Below are positions 16,885-25,259 of a DNA stretch of 53,684 nt, one piece after another (positions within the stretch are counted from its first letter, which is position 1; each line of letters begins with the position of its first letter). The notes under the pieces were generated by a model that was not told the DNA's origin, ran no database searches, and was given only the letters and a program-made list of their open reading frames with translations. Position numbers and translations under genes: made by a program. The stretch is from contig JANQJV010000153.1 in the NCBI GenBank assembly GCA_028281465.1, forward strand, positions 1-53,684. Reading direction: 5' to 3'. This stretch comes from Azospirillaceae bacterium. Lineage in GTDB: Bacteria > Pseudomonadota > Alphaproteobacteria > Azospirillales > Azospirillaceae.

Positions 16885-17763
16885 TTGACGGAGCGTCTTG
16901 CCCATCTGTGTCAATCTCTCAGTCCCCAGGAGCGTTCGGATATCCGGGTGGTCATGGTTCCTGCGGGGCAATCGCCAGGACTGGACGATTTTCCAAATGT
17001 GACGTCGTTAGAGCAACTCGACCGTCGCCTTCGGTCGGCATGGCTCGTGTCTCTTCTGACTGAGCGGCGCCTCACCTCCCATTTTCAGCCCATCTTTGCG
17101 CCGGCGGATCGCGAGCGACCTGTTGCTTACGAAGCCCTGGCGCGTGGCATGGATATTGACGGGGCGCTGATTTCCGGTGGTCGTCTGGTTCAAGCGGCGG
17201 ATGATGCCGGACTGCGTTTCCAGTTCGATTTGGCGGCACGCCTCTCTGCGGTTGAACGCTTCGTTGGCTTGGGAGTCGGCGCTAAGCTGTTTGTCAGTTT
17301 CTCGCCCACCGCCATCTATGATCCGGCATTTTGTTTACGGACCACCATCGCCCGAATCAAAAAACTGGGGCTCCAGCCGGAACAGGTGGTTTTTGAGTCG
17401 GTCGAATCGGAGAGACAGGTCACGGTGGATCATCGACGGGCCATCCTGGCCCATTACCGTCGTATGGGTTTCCAGGTTGCCCTGGACGATTTCGGGTCTG
17501 GCTACAACAATCTGGACATCTTGGAACAATTGCGCCCGGATCTCGTCAAGATCGACATGGGACTGAGTCGCAACATCGACAGCTCCGGATTCAAGTCGAC
17601 CATCGTTGCTGATCTCATTGCCCTTTGCCGCCGTTTCAGCATTCGGACCTTGGGCGAGGGTGTCGAAACCGAGGCGGAGCTGGCGTGGCTGATCAAGGCC
17701 GGCGTCGATTTGGTGCAAGGTTATCTGCTCGGTCGTCCGGACCCTGGGCCAAGGCCGGGTTAG
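16885..17763 (+). CDS. EAL-domain protein (cyclic-di-GMP phosphodiesterase family)
   Basis: 292 residues from a TTG start, the only start codon in the intact part of the frame. The EAL domain begins at about residue 55 (TSHFQPIF) with the signature YEALAR, then FESVES, ALDDFGSGYNN, VKIDMGL, LGEGVET and VQGYLLGRP. The position normally occupied by the metal-binding asparagine in the second motif is serine here (LFVSFSPTAIYDP), which may weaken hydrolysis of cyclic-di-GMP. Coding homology appears to extend upstream of the TTG through two frameshifts, so the native protein is probably longer. It could be a regulator or a decayed enzyme. Confidence 0.8.
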   Translation: MTERLAHLCQSLSPQERSDIRVVMVPAGQSPGLDDFPNVTSLEQLDRRLRSAWLVSLLTERRLTSHFQPIFAPADRERPVAYEALARGMDIDGALISGGRLVQAADDAGLRFQFDLAARLSAVERFVGLGVGAKLFVSFSPTAIYDPAFCLRTTIARIKKLGLQPEQVVFESVESERQVTVDHRRAILAHYRRMGFQVALDDFGSGYNNLDILEQLRPDLVKIDMGLSRNIDSSGFKSTIVADLIALCRRFSIRTLGEGVETEAELAWLIKAGVDLVQGYLLGRPDPGPRPG

Positions 17764-17869
17764 GCACGCGAGGCGACGTGAAAACACTCGGGCGAATCCT
17801 GAGGTGCCGCCCGGCCGCCTCGCTTGGTCCTTCCGCGCTCCCATCCCTTGTGTTCTATGCGCGCATCCG

Positions 17870-18373
17870 TCAAAACGCGCTGGGGCGCTGTTCACGTTCC
17901 GTGTTGGGCAATGGCGGACCTGCTGGTGGTGCCGCTTCGGCGTCTTCGTCGGGGTCCAGCTCCTCTTGGGAGCGATTTTGGACCGTGGAGCCGCGGACGG
18001 TCTGCTCCACGCACCGCGGTGTGCACGCGTATAGCGTGTTCGTGGTCGGTGTTCGGACCGTCAAGGTTCCTGTGGTCAGGTCTGACACCCGGATGGAACG
18101 CTCCAGGAGCGGGCGACCGTCCGGATCCAGGATGATCAGGTTGGTTTTGCCGGCCTGACGCCCGATCACGAAAACGATGTCGATGCCGGCCACGGCAACA
18201 TCGGCAATGGCCGGGTTGCCGATAAAGACACTGCCCAATGATCCGCTGACCGTGAGCCACGTAGCGCTGTCGACCTCAAGGATCAGGGGGTCAGCGGTCG
18301 TGTCGGCCCGACCGGTTATTCCCGCCAGACAGACTGTGGCGACTGCGGCCAGGCGACACGCCGTCTTCAGCAT
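17870..18373 (-). CDS. exported protein with a CpaC-type pilus assembly N-terminal domain
   Basis: 167 residues with a signal peptide (MLKTACRLAAVATVCLAG) and one domain at about residues 30-105: LILEVDSATWLTVSGSLGSV, IADVAVAGIDIVFVIGRQAG and NLIILDPDGRPL. This is the N-terminal domain that precedes the secretin ring in CpaC/RcpA of Tad pili. The secretin domain is absent; instead there is a proline-rich acidic tail of about 45 residues containing two cysteines. The start has an aaggaga site. It is divergent from the TadD-like gene. It may be a periplasmic partner of the pilus secretin. Confidence 0.78.
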   Translation of the reverse strand: MLKTACRLAAVATVCLAGITGRADTTADPLILEVDSATWLTVSGSLGSVFIGNPAIADVAVAGIDIVFVIGRQAGKTNLIILDPDGRPLLERSIRVSDLTTGTLTVRTPTTNTLYACTPRCVEQTVRGSTVQNRSQEELDPDEDAEAAPPAGPPLPNTEREQRPSAF

Positions 18374-18489
18374 GGTCGTCTCCTTTGGCATGGCGAGCGA
18401 TCCATCCGCCCGGGCTTCGGCCCCTATACCGCGCATGATCCGCTGTGCACAATCGGGCCCGACACCGATCAGACCGAAAGTCCCTTGGA

Positions 18490-19548
18490 ATGCTTCCACG
18501 CCTGTTCGGCCGTTGTCGGCCGCGTGACCGTATGTTGACAATGGTGATGCCGGTTCTGGCCGTGCTCGGCACCGGGTGCGCTTTGCCGACCGACGACCGC
18601 AGCGACGCTGTTCTGACGGCGACCTTGGATGCTGCCAGCCGTGCGGAACGAGCCGGGGACTTCGCCACGGTGGCGGCTCGTCTGGAGGCGGTCTATCGCG
18701 TGCAGCCGAGTGTGGAGGTGGCACGGCGGTTGTCGCGTGCGTTGCGCCGGGCCGGTCGTCCGGTGGCGGCTCGATCGGTTGTGACGGAGGGCATCGACCG
18801 ATTCGGCGACTCCGCCGAGCTGCTCCTGGAACTGGGGCGGGTTGAACTCGCCGATGGCCGACCGACCGAGGCTGAAGCTGCGCTGCAACGGGCACTGGCA
18901 TTGGAGTCTGACCTTTGGCAAGTCCACGCCGTGTTGGGAATCACCTTCGACCGCAGCGGTCGGTATACCGAGGCCGCGCGACATTACGAGCAGGCCCTCG
19001 CGCTATCTCCGGATAATCCTTTGGTGTTGAACAACTACGGCTTGTCCCGGGCGTTGGCGGGCGACCTCCAGGGTGGGCTGGCGTTGTTGAACCGCGCCGT
19101 TCGGGCCGGGGCCGGAGCACAGGTGGAGCACAATCTGGCGCTGCTTGACACGCTCCGGGCCGGTTCCGTTCCGTCGCGCGGCCAGACCATCCAGCACCCC
19201 GCCGTATCGGCTGACCAACCGGGACTCAGCGCCAAAGACGGCGCGTCCATCGCGGTACGGGGGAACGGGGAAGAAACCGAGATGATGCCCGCTGCTAGAT
19301 CGGCTGTGCCGTCGGCCGGGGACTCTGAGATCGCGCCGCCCATGACCGATCCCGCATCTGCCAAACCGGTGACGGGTGATGATTTCGAACCTGAGCGGCG
19401 ATACTACGTCGTGCGCCATGGCGGACGACTCGCCGATGTGGCGCGCGTGACTGGCCTTGATGCCGAGGTCTTGGCAATCCTCAACCCACACCTGACGGCT
19501 CAGGCTTTGCAGCCCGGTACAAGGGTCCGTCTGCCGCCGGCCTTGTGA
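18490..19548 (+). CDS. TadD-like TPR lipoprotein with C-terminal LysM domain
   Basis: 352 residues. A basic n-region and hydrophobic stretch end in the lipobox VLGTGC, so it is probably a lipoprotein. At about residues 35-215 there are tetratricopeptide-like repeats (LLELGRVELADGRPTEAEAA, then AVLGITFDRSGRYTEAARHY and LNNYGLSRALAGDLQGGLAL). After a low-complexity linker comes a LysM-like end, YYVVRHGGRLADVARVTGLD with LQPGTRVRLPP. TadD is the pilotin-like lipoprotein of Tad systems; the LysM addition suggests a peptidoglycan contact. A start at ATG 18532 would give a shorter signal peptide. Confidence 0.78.
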   Translation: MLPRLFGRCRPRDRMLTMVMPVLAVLGTGCALPTDDRSDAVLTATLDAASRAERAGDFATVAARLEAVYRVQPSVEVARRLSRALRRAGRPVAARSVVTEGIDRFGDSAELLLELGRVELADGRPTEAEAALQRALALESDLWQVHAVLGITFDRSGRYTEAARHYEQALALSPDNPLVLNNYGLSRALAGDLQGGLALLNRAVRAGAGAQVEHNLALLDTLRAGSVPSRGQTIQHPAVSADQPGLSAKDGASIAVRGNGEETEMMPAARSAVPSAGDSEIAPPMTDPASAKPVTGDDFEPERRYYVVRHGGRLADVARVTGLDAEVLAILNPHLTAQALQPGTRVRLPPAL

Positions 19549-20061
19549 GCGATTCGCTCGCAACCTGAGTCGGACGATCGCCGGCACGCATGCAAGGTCA
19601 TTCTAGGGCAAAATAGTGCGGCCGACTGCCGCACCTCGTTATTCGTCATGAGCTCATGACACGGCCAAAAGCTTGCCAGAGCGACTCTTTCTCGAGAAGT
19701 TTACCAAAGTAATTTCTTGAATTCAAAGTGAATGCCGTAATCTGTCACATGATTCAATTATGAAAAAAATGCAAAACTGAACCAATTCAATGGCTTAGCG
19801 CGTGGCCGTGGAATGCATGCCAATTGCTTCAAGAAAACGGCCGAAATTCCGACGACAATTGCAGATTGGTCGGCTGATATACGTCACCAACCTGAACAAA
19901 ATCGCCTTTTTGTTGGTTAAGGATTGGTTACTGTTAGGCTTTTTAGATCAATGGGGAAGTTCATTTTGTTTGACACTGTCGTTGAGTGTGCGTATCTCGA
20001 AAGTGCTTCGGCAATATCTATCGTCCACTTCGAGAAAACCTCGGATTAAGGAGAGATCACT
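19549..20061 (+). promoter_or_regulatory. AT-rich leader and promoter of the Flp pilin gene
   Basis: From about 19670 the sequence is strikingly AT-rich compared with the rest of the window. A near-consensus promoter is visible: ttgaca (19970-19975), a 17-nt spacer and tatctc (19993-19998), about 60 bp upstream of the pilin start. A palindrome, ttgaattcaa (19717-19726), lies further up. An open frame at 19802-20077 crosses the promoter and I do not accept it as a gene. Confidence 0.5.
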
Positions 20062-20265
20062 ATGCAAGCGCTTTTGACCGCCATTGAGTACCTTTCCGTC
20101 ATTGCCAGCAACCGTCGTGGCACCTCGACCGTTGAGTATGCCCTCGTCACTGCTGGCGTCGGCGTGGCGCTGCTCGCTGCCATCCAGGCTTTCGCGCCGC
20201 AACTACTGGCTCTTTTCAACACGTTAGGTGCTGCGCTGAATGCAACCACGATGCCGAACGGCTGA
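20062..20265 (+). CDS. flp: Flp/Fap-type type IVb pilin
   Basis: 67 residues. A leader is followed by the prepilin peptidase site, RRG/TSTVEYALV, with glutamate at +5 and the adjacent tyrosine that define Flp pilins, then a hydrophobic helix (VTAGVGVALLAAIQAFAP). An aaggaga ribosome site precedes the ATG. It is the major subunit of the Tad pilus. It heads the cluster and is separated from the peptidase gene by a hairpin, which would favour more pilin mRNA than downstream mRNA. Confidence 0.93.
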   Translation: MQALLTAIEYLSVIASNRRGTSTVEYALVTAGVGVALLAAIQAFAPQLLALFNTLGAALNATTMPNG

Positions 20266-20289
20266 TCGTGGCGTTCTCGAAGGGGGATG

Positions 20290-20310
20290 GGCGGTGCCAC
20301 TGGTGCCGCC
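20290..20310 (+). other. hairpin between pilin and peptidase genes
   Basis: ggcggtgcc and ggtgccgcc can pair as nine base pairs, including two G-U pairs, with a 3-nt loop. No T-tract follows. Likely roles are partial termination or 3'-end stabilisation of the pilin transcript. Confidence 0.4.
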
Positions 20311-20376
20311 AATCCTTCCTGCCCCCCGGGCTGGCGGCACGCCGTGTCATTGGTCTCTTCGATCGGGATCTGGTCC

Positions 20377-20937
20377 ATGGATATGTTTATTATTCTGCCA
20401 ATGATCTTCCTTGGAGTGTTTTTGACTCTGATGATAGCTATTGCGATTTGGGATATATGGAAGTTTGAGATACCAAATACAGTATCTATTTTATTGTTTT
20501 CATGTGGTTTATTGGCAATTTTGATGCAAAATGACATTGACTTATTGCTTGCTCGGTTGGGTATCGTTTTGTTGGTCTTCGGCGTCTCGGCAGGGCTTTT
20601 CTTTTTGGGAGTTTGGGGCGGCGGGGACGCCAAGGTGGTTCCGGCCACCGTTATCTGGCTTCCGGCCGACACCCTGATCCTTTATGTCGCCTGCTTCAGT
20701 GTCGCCGGCGGTGTCTTGGCGCTCGGCATGGTGCTGGCGTCGCGTTTGCGGTCGCTGGCGCACACATCGGCGACGGTCCGCGGCGGCACCGAGCGGCGAT
20801 CGGTTTCCGATCCGCATCGGATCGGTGTGCCGTATGGCGTGGCGTTGGCGATCGGCGGTCTGTGTTGCATCGACGCTGCTGCCGAAACGGCGGGGCTGCC
20901 CATGCCACTCCAGTCGGTCCTTATAGGTTGGATGTAA
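20377..20937 (+). CDS. cpaA: prepilin peptidase, TadV/CpaA type
   Basis: About 186 residues, an A24-family aspartic peptidase of the short form that lacks the methylase domain. The two catalytic aspartates are in IWDIWKFEIPN and in the GxGD-type motif GGGDAK. Several hydrophobic helices surround them. The start at 20377 (MDMFIILPMIF) puts a membrane segment first; the frame stays open further upstream. The first 200 bp are AT-rich and unlike the second half, which uses the GC-rich codons of the neighbours. It cleaves the Flp prepilin and probably the TadE-type proteins. Confidence 0.87.
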   Translation: MDMFIILPMIFLGVFLTLMIAIAIWDIWKFEIPNTVSILLFSCGLLAILMQNDIDLLLARLGIVLLVFGVSAGLFFLGVWGGGDAKVVPATVIWLPADTLILYVACFSVAGGVLALGMVLASRLRSLAHTSATVRGGTERRSVSDPHRIGVPYGVALAIGGLCCIDAAAETAGLPMPLQSVLIGWM

Positions 20938-20976
20938 TCGCCCGATGACCTGGGGCGGCACCGAAAGGGGAACACC

Positions 20977-22581
20977 ATGATCCGGGTCATTTTGCTAGGC
21001 ATTGCCTTGGTTCTGGCCGTTTTTGCGGGATTGTTGGTCAATCAGGCGATGCAGGTCGGCCGGTCTGGGGTTCCGGAACCGATGCCACGGCCGGCGACCG
21101 AAGCGAAACCGGCCGATGTCGAGGTCCTGGTCGTCGATCGCAATCTGTCAATCGCTGATATCGTGACGGTCGAGCACTTGCGTTGGCAGGCGTGGCCAGC
21201 AATCCAGCTCAATCCGAATTTCATCACCCGTCAGGCTCGCCCGGATGCATTGGAAACCCTGGCCGGGTCAGGGGCTCGGCAGGCATTGGTCGCTGGTGAG
21301 CCGGTGACTGACGGTAAACTCGTTCGTCCCGGCAGCGGTGGCTTCCTGGCCGCCGTGGTACGGCGTGGCTATCGGGCGGTCACGGTGCGCGTCGACGTGG
21401 CCTCGGGAATCGCCGGCCTGGTTCAGCCGGCCGATCGCATCGATGTGGTCCTGACACATCGACCAGCGGAGGTCGGTGACGGTGGCACGGCGGATGGGGC
21501 AGGTATGGTGAATGCTGCCGAGACCGTGCTCGAAGACCTTCGGGTTTTGGCGATCGACCGCGACATCACGACCGAGGAGGGCCGGGCCAAGACGCCGAAG
21601 ACGGTGACCATCGAGGTCACGCCGGAACAAGCCGAAACCTTGGCCCTCGCCACCGCCATGGGAGACCTCACTTTGTCGCTGCGGAGCGCATTCGGCAGCG
21701 ATGCGCAGGACGGCACCGAACGCCGCTTCGCGTTCACCCGCGATATCGACGTCAGCTCGCTGGTACGGGCCGGCCGGACCCGCCGACCACCGCGGTATCT
21801 GGTGGTGGCGAATGATCTCCCGGCAGGACACCTTTTGTCCGAGATCGACCTGACCTGGGCAGACAGCTTGGCCGGCGTACCGGAAGACCGAGACCTGTTC
21901 ATCGAAGCACCGGAGCTGCGCCGATCACTGCGCGGCGCCCTCCTGCTCACGTCGCTCGCCGCCGGTGAGATGGTACGGCCGTCCCACATCATGCGGCCCG
22001 GCGACGTGGGGTTTGCCGCCAAGGCAATCGGGCCAGGCATGCGTGCCGTCAGCATCAAAGTTGAGGCCCATACCGCTGTGAACGGTTTCATCGGGCCGGG
22101 CGACCGGGTGGACGTGATTCTGACCGACATGATCAACGACGACACCAACGCCTTTCTGGTCAATCAGCGCTTCTACGGCGAGACGGTGGTGGCTGATGTC
22201 CGTGTCTTGTCCATGCAGACGTTTCTGATCGAGGACACCGCCGGCGAAACACCTGAGGTCAAGAATAGCGCTACGGCGACTCTGGAGGTGACACCGAAGC
22301 AGGCCGAGATGGTCGCCTTGGCCGCGGATATGGGCGGCCTAACCTTGAGCTTGCGCGCTGAGTTGACGGACGGTTTGACGCCCGTAGCCTTCGGCGGTGG
22401 GACGTCCGATGTCGACCCGGCGCCATCCTATTTGTTTGATCTGGAGGTTGGTGCGGGTCTGCAGCAACTGGTGATCCAAACCGCAACCGCCAACGCCATG
22501 CGGCGGCAGCGGCGCCAACCGGTCGATCGGATCGTCGTGTATCGCGGTGGCGTTGCACAGACGGTGAAAATCTACCGGTGA
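20977..22581 (+). CDS. cpaB: double-length CpaB/RcpC pilus assembly protein
   Basis: 534 residues, about twice the usual CpaB length. An N-terminal membrane anchor (ILLGIALVLAVFAGLLVNQA) is followed by two copies of the SAF-RcpC unit. In copy one, VEVLVVDRNLSIADIVTVE, GYRAVTVRVDVASGIAGLVQ and TVTIEVTPEQAETLALATAM can be seen. In copy two, YLVVANDLPAGHLLSE, GMRAVSIKVEAHTAVNGFIG and TATLEVTPKQAEMVALAADM. The copies align end to end at about residues 45-255 and 270-500. CpaB is a periplasmic partner of the CpaC secretin. The ribosome site is aagggg. Confidence 0.9.
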   Translation: MIRVILLGIALVLAVFAGLLVNQAMQVGRSGVPEPMPRPATEAKPADVEVLVVDRNLSIADIVTVEHLRWQAWPAIQLNPNFITRQARPDALETLAGSGARQALVAGEPVTDGKLVRPGSGGFLAAVVRRGYRAVTVRVDVASGIAGLVQPADRIDVVLTHRPAEVGDGGTADGAGMVNAAETVLEDLRVLAIDRDITTEEGRAKTPKTVTIEVTPEQAETLALATAMGDLTLSLRSAFGSDAQDGTERRFAFTRDIDVSSLVRAGRTRRPPRYLVVANDLPAGHLLSEIDLTWADSLAGVPEDRDLFIEAPELRRSLRGALLLTSLAAGEMVRPSHIMRPGDVGFAAKAIGPGMRAVSIKVEAHTAVNGFIGPGDRVDVILTDMINDDTNAFLVNQRFYGETVVADVRVLSMQTFLIEDTAGETPEVKNSATATLEVTPKQAEMVALAADMGGLTLSLRAELTDGLTPVAFGGGTSDVDPAPSYLFDLEVGAGLQQLVIQTATANAMRRQRRQPVDRIVVYRGGVAQTVKIYR

Positions 22582-22594
22582 GACGGAGGCTGCC

Positions 22595-23152
22595 TTGTTC
22601 GACCGGCTGAAAGGCACATGGACTTGGGCACGGCGTGCCGTTGGACGGATCGTCTGGTGCCGCCGCGGGACGAGTGCTTTCGAGTTCGCCCTGACCTATC
22701 CGGCGATGATGCTGATGCTATTGACCTTAACCGAAACGGCCTTCGTCTATTTCCGTGCCGTCTTGTTGGAAGGGGCCGTGCGCGAAACCGGTCGTCTGGT
22801 GCGCACGGGCCAGGCGCAGGCGGCCGATGATCCGGTCGGCGTGTTCACCGCCGCGTTGTGCACAGAGATCGGTTGGCTGATTCCGTGCGATCAGCTCAAC
22901 TACTCGGTCACCGCAGGCGCCGATTTCAGGACACTGGTGCTGAATGATCTGTTCGATCCCAGTGGCAAGCCAATCAATACCGGCTTTGACGCCGGAGCGT
23001 CCAACCAAGCGGTCGTTGTGCGCGTCTCGCACCTATGGGGGTTCCTCAATCCACATCTTGCTCTGATCTTGGGCACTGGCGATTCCAGAGAGATGGAAAT
23101 TTCCTCCACCACGGTTTTCAAGAACGAACCGTTTCCGCCGGCGGCGTTATGA
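22595..23152 (+). CDS. tadE: TadE-family minor pilin (first copy)
   Basis: 185 residues starting at TTG, which is fixed by an acggagg site 5 bp upstream. An N-terminal basic region is followed by RRGTSAFEFALTYPAMMLML, a type IV pilin-like motif with glutamate at +5 after the cleavage glycine, and one hydrophobic helix. The rest is a soluble domain with two cysteines (CTEIGWLIPC). It is a pseudopilin of the Tad machine, lying 13 bp after cpaB. Confidence 0.87.
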   Translation: MFDRLKGTWTWARRAVGRIVWCRRGTSAFEFALTYPAMMLMLLTLTETAFVYFRAVLLEGAVRETGRLVRTGQAQAADDPVGVFTAALCTEIGWLIPCDQLNYSVTAGADFRTLVLNDLFDPSGKPINTGFDAGASNQAVVVRVSHLWGFLNPHLALILGTGDSREMEISSTTVFKNEPFPPAAL

Positions 23153-23185
23153 CCGCGCCGGGCGAGACAGCCAAGGAGCTGCGAT

Positions 23186-23752
23186 ATGGCAAACCAAATT
23201 GCCGTGCTGATGCAGCCGCTGTGCCGGCGGGTTTGGGGGCATCGGGCTGGCGTCGTAAGCACTGAGTTTGCACTGATCACACCCGTCCTGATCCTGTTGT
23301 GGTCGGGGCTGATCGAGGTGTCGCACATGATGATGGTCAGCAGCCGGGTGGTCGCCGCCTCGCAGACCGCCGCCGATCTGCTTGCGCGCGACACCTGTGT
23401 CACGACGCTGGAGATGAATGATCTGTTTGCGGCCCTAGATCTGATCATGACACCGTATCCCAGCGTTGATGCCGCCTACGACGTGGCCAGCGTGGTGTTC
23501 GACGGTGGCAGCGGGGCGCCCTATGTCGCATGGCGCGAGAACTTTCGCGGGGCGGTCGGCGCCGAGGACGATTTCGTTGCTGGCACCGTGAACGGGTTGG
23601 GCCAGGCAGGCGAAAGCGTGATCGTGTCCATGGTGCGCTTCACCTATCGGCCGATCTTCACCTCGATCCTGGATGCTCCGATCGATTTCTCCGAACGCGC
23701 CGTCTATCGGCCGCGTAAGGCGCGGCAGATTCAACGCGACACCTGTGTGTGA
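23186..23752 (+). CDS. TadE/TadF-family minor pilin (second copy)
   Basis: 188 residues with the prepilin-like motif RAGVVSTEFALITPVLILLW near the N-terminus, glutamate at +5, and a single hydrophobic helix. The soluble part contains LLARDTCVTT and ends in a cysteine. It is homologous in layout to the preceding gene, and most likely acts with it as TadE and TadF act in other Tad systems. It lies 33 bp downstream with an aaggag site. Confidence 0.85.
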   Translation: MANQIAVLMQPLCRRVWGHRAGVVSTEFALITPVLILLWSGLIEVSHMMMVSSRVVAASQTAADLLARDTCVTTLEMNDLFAALDLIMTPYPSVDAAYDVASVVFDGGSGAPYVAWRENFRGAVGAEDDFVAGTVNGLGQAGESVIVSMVRFTYRPIFTSILDAPIDFSERAVYRPRKARQIQRDTCV

Positions 23753-23759
23753 GGGGAGC

Positions 23760-25235
23760 ATGAGCCATCACACCCGACCGGTCCGTTTCCGGGGCAGCCT
23801 GCTGGCCCGACGCCTGCGCCGCGATACCCGCGGTGTTGTGGCCGTCTTCGTTGCGCTGGCCCTGACGCCGATCCTCATCCTCAGTGGGCTGGCCGTTGAT
23901 TTTGCCCAATTGTACACCGCGCGAACCCGCCTTGGGCACGCCATTGAGGCTGCCGGCTTGGCGGTCGGCTCGACCCAGGATGGCAGCGTGGAGCTGCAAG
24001 ACCGTCTGGAAGCTTTCTTTGCCGCCAACTACCCGAGCGAAGCGCTGGGCACGCCGTACGGTCTGTCGATGCAACCGGTGAACAATGTATTCACGGTGAC
24101 GGCGTCGGTGGATGTGCCGACCACCTTCCTGCGCGTTGCCGGCTACGAGCGCCTGACCGCCACCGTGAGCACCGAAATCGTCCGTGAGACCAAGGGGCTT
24201 GAGGTCGTCCTGGTGTTGGACAACACTGGGTCCATGGCCGGTAGCAACAAGATTGGATCCCTGCGCAACGCGGCCAAGGAGTTGGTGCGCATCCTGTTCG
24301 GCAGCGAGGAATTTCCCGAGTTGTTACGGGTTGCGCTGGTGCCTTACGTGACGACGGTCAACATCGGCACCAACAATGCCGATTTAGTGATCGGTGACGA
24401 CACATTCGACTTCGAGGGGGCAGGCTGGAAGGGCTGTGTGATGGCACGCCCCTATCCCCATGACGTGCGCGACACGTCGGTGACCGAGGGCGGCCCTTGG
24501 ATGGCATACCTGTGGCCGCCGGAGCCGGAAAACTGCCCGGGCCACAGCCGCACCATCGATGAAGTGCCGAGAGCGACCTCCGGTCCGAACAAGAGCTGTG
24601 CCCGTCCGATCCTGCCGCTCACCAACGACCGTAACCGTCTGGTCAGCGAGATTGAAGCCATGGAACCGTGGAACAACGGCGGTACCATGACCTCGGTTGG
24701 TCTAGCTTGGGGTTTGCGGGTTGTTTCGCCGGAAGCGCCGTTCACCGATGCGCTACCCTATGACACTGAGGACTGGAACAAGGCCATCGTCGTCTTGACG
24801 GATGGCCACAACCAGCTTTGGCGCGAAGGTCGGAACCGGGAAAGATCGAACAGTGTCAGTTCTGCCGAGCCGTATTGCTTAGAGAACGGTGGGCCAGCAA
24901 CCAACTTCAACGCCTACGGCTATCCTTTGTCCAGCGGCCGGCTCGGCACCGTCGAGGTGGTGCGCGAGGATCTGGTCGATCAAATTGAAGCCCGTTACTC
25001 TGCGGCTGAATCGGAATTGAACGCTCGGACGGCAGAGGTTTGCAATAACATTAAGAGTAACGGAATCTACCTCTATACGATCACCTTTAAGGTTCGCAAC
25101 AAGAAGATGAGGAATCTCTTCCGTGATTGCGCCAGTGATGAGGCAAAACACTTCGACTCACCGACTGATGAGGATCTGGAAGATGCTTTCGTGGCCATCG
25201 CCACGCAGTTGAGCGAGTTGCGTGTGGCCAGGTGA
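23760..25235 (+). CDS. tadG: TadG-like pilus protein with von Willebrand A domain
   Basis: 491 residues. The N-terminal DTRGVVAVFVALALTPIL is the TadG/TadE-like membrane segment. The vWA domain follows from about residue 150 with the MIDAS motif LVLDNTGSM, a conserved threonine in GGTMTSVGLAWG and VVLTDG. The C-terminal half contains EVCNNIKSNGIYLYTI and ends without a second membrane helix. It begins 7 bp after the second TadE gene with a gaggggag site. A role in adhesion or in anchoring the pilus is known for the family; calcium or magnesium binding at the MIDAS site is inferred. Confidence 0.9.
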   Translation: MSHHTRPVRFRGSLLARRLRRDTRGVVAVFVALALTPILILSGLAVDFAQLYTARTRLGHAIEAAGLAVGSTQDGSVELQDRLEAFFAANYPSEALGTPYGLSMQPVNNVFTVTASVDVPTTFLRVAGYERLTATVSTEIVRETKGLEVVLVLDNTGSMAGSNKIGSLRNAAKELVRILFGSEEFPELLRVALVPYVTTVNIGTNNADLVIGDDTFDFEGAGWKGCVMARPYPHDVRDTSVTEGGPWMAYLWPPEPENCPGHSRTIDEVPRATSGPNKSCARPILPLTNDRNRLVSEIEAMEPWNNGGTMTSVGLAWGLRVVSPEAPFTDALPYDTEDWNKAIVVLTDGHNQLWREGRNRERSNSVSSAEPYCLENGGPATNFNAYGYPLSSGRLGTVEVVREDLVDQIEARYSAAESELNARTAEVCNNIKSNGIYLYTITFKVRNKKMRNLFRDCASDEAKHFDSPTDEDLEDAFVAIATQLSELRVAR

Positions 25236-25259
25236 CCGGTTGTTGCGAGGCTGCCTCTC

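Noticed and set aside
19802-20077. 91-residue frame upstream of the pilin gene
   Set aside because: It has no ribosome site, crosses a good promoter and overlaps the pilin start; the residues look like translated AT-rich leader.
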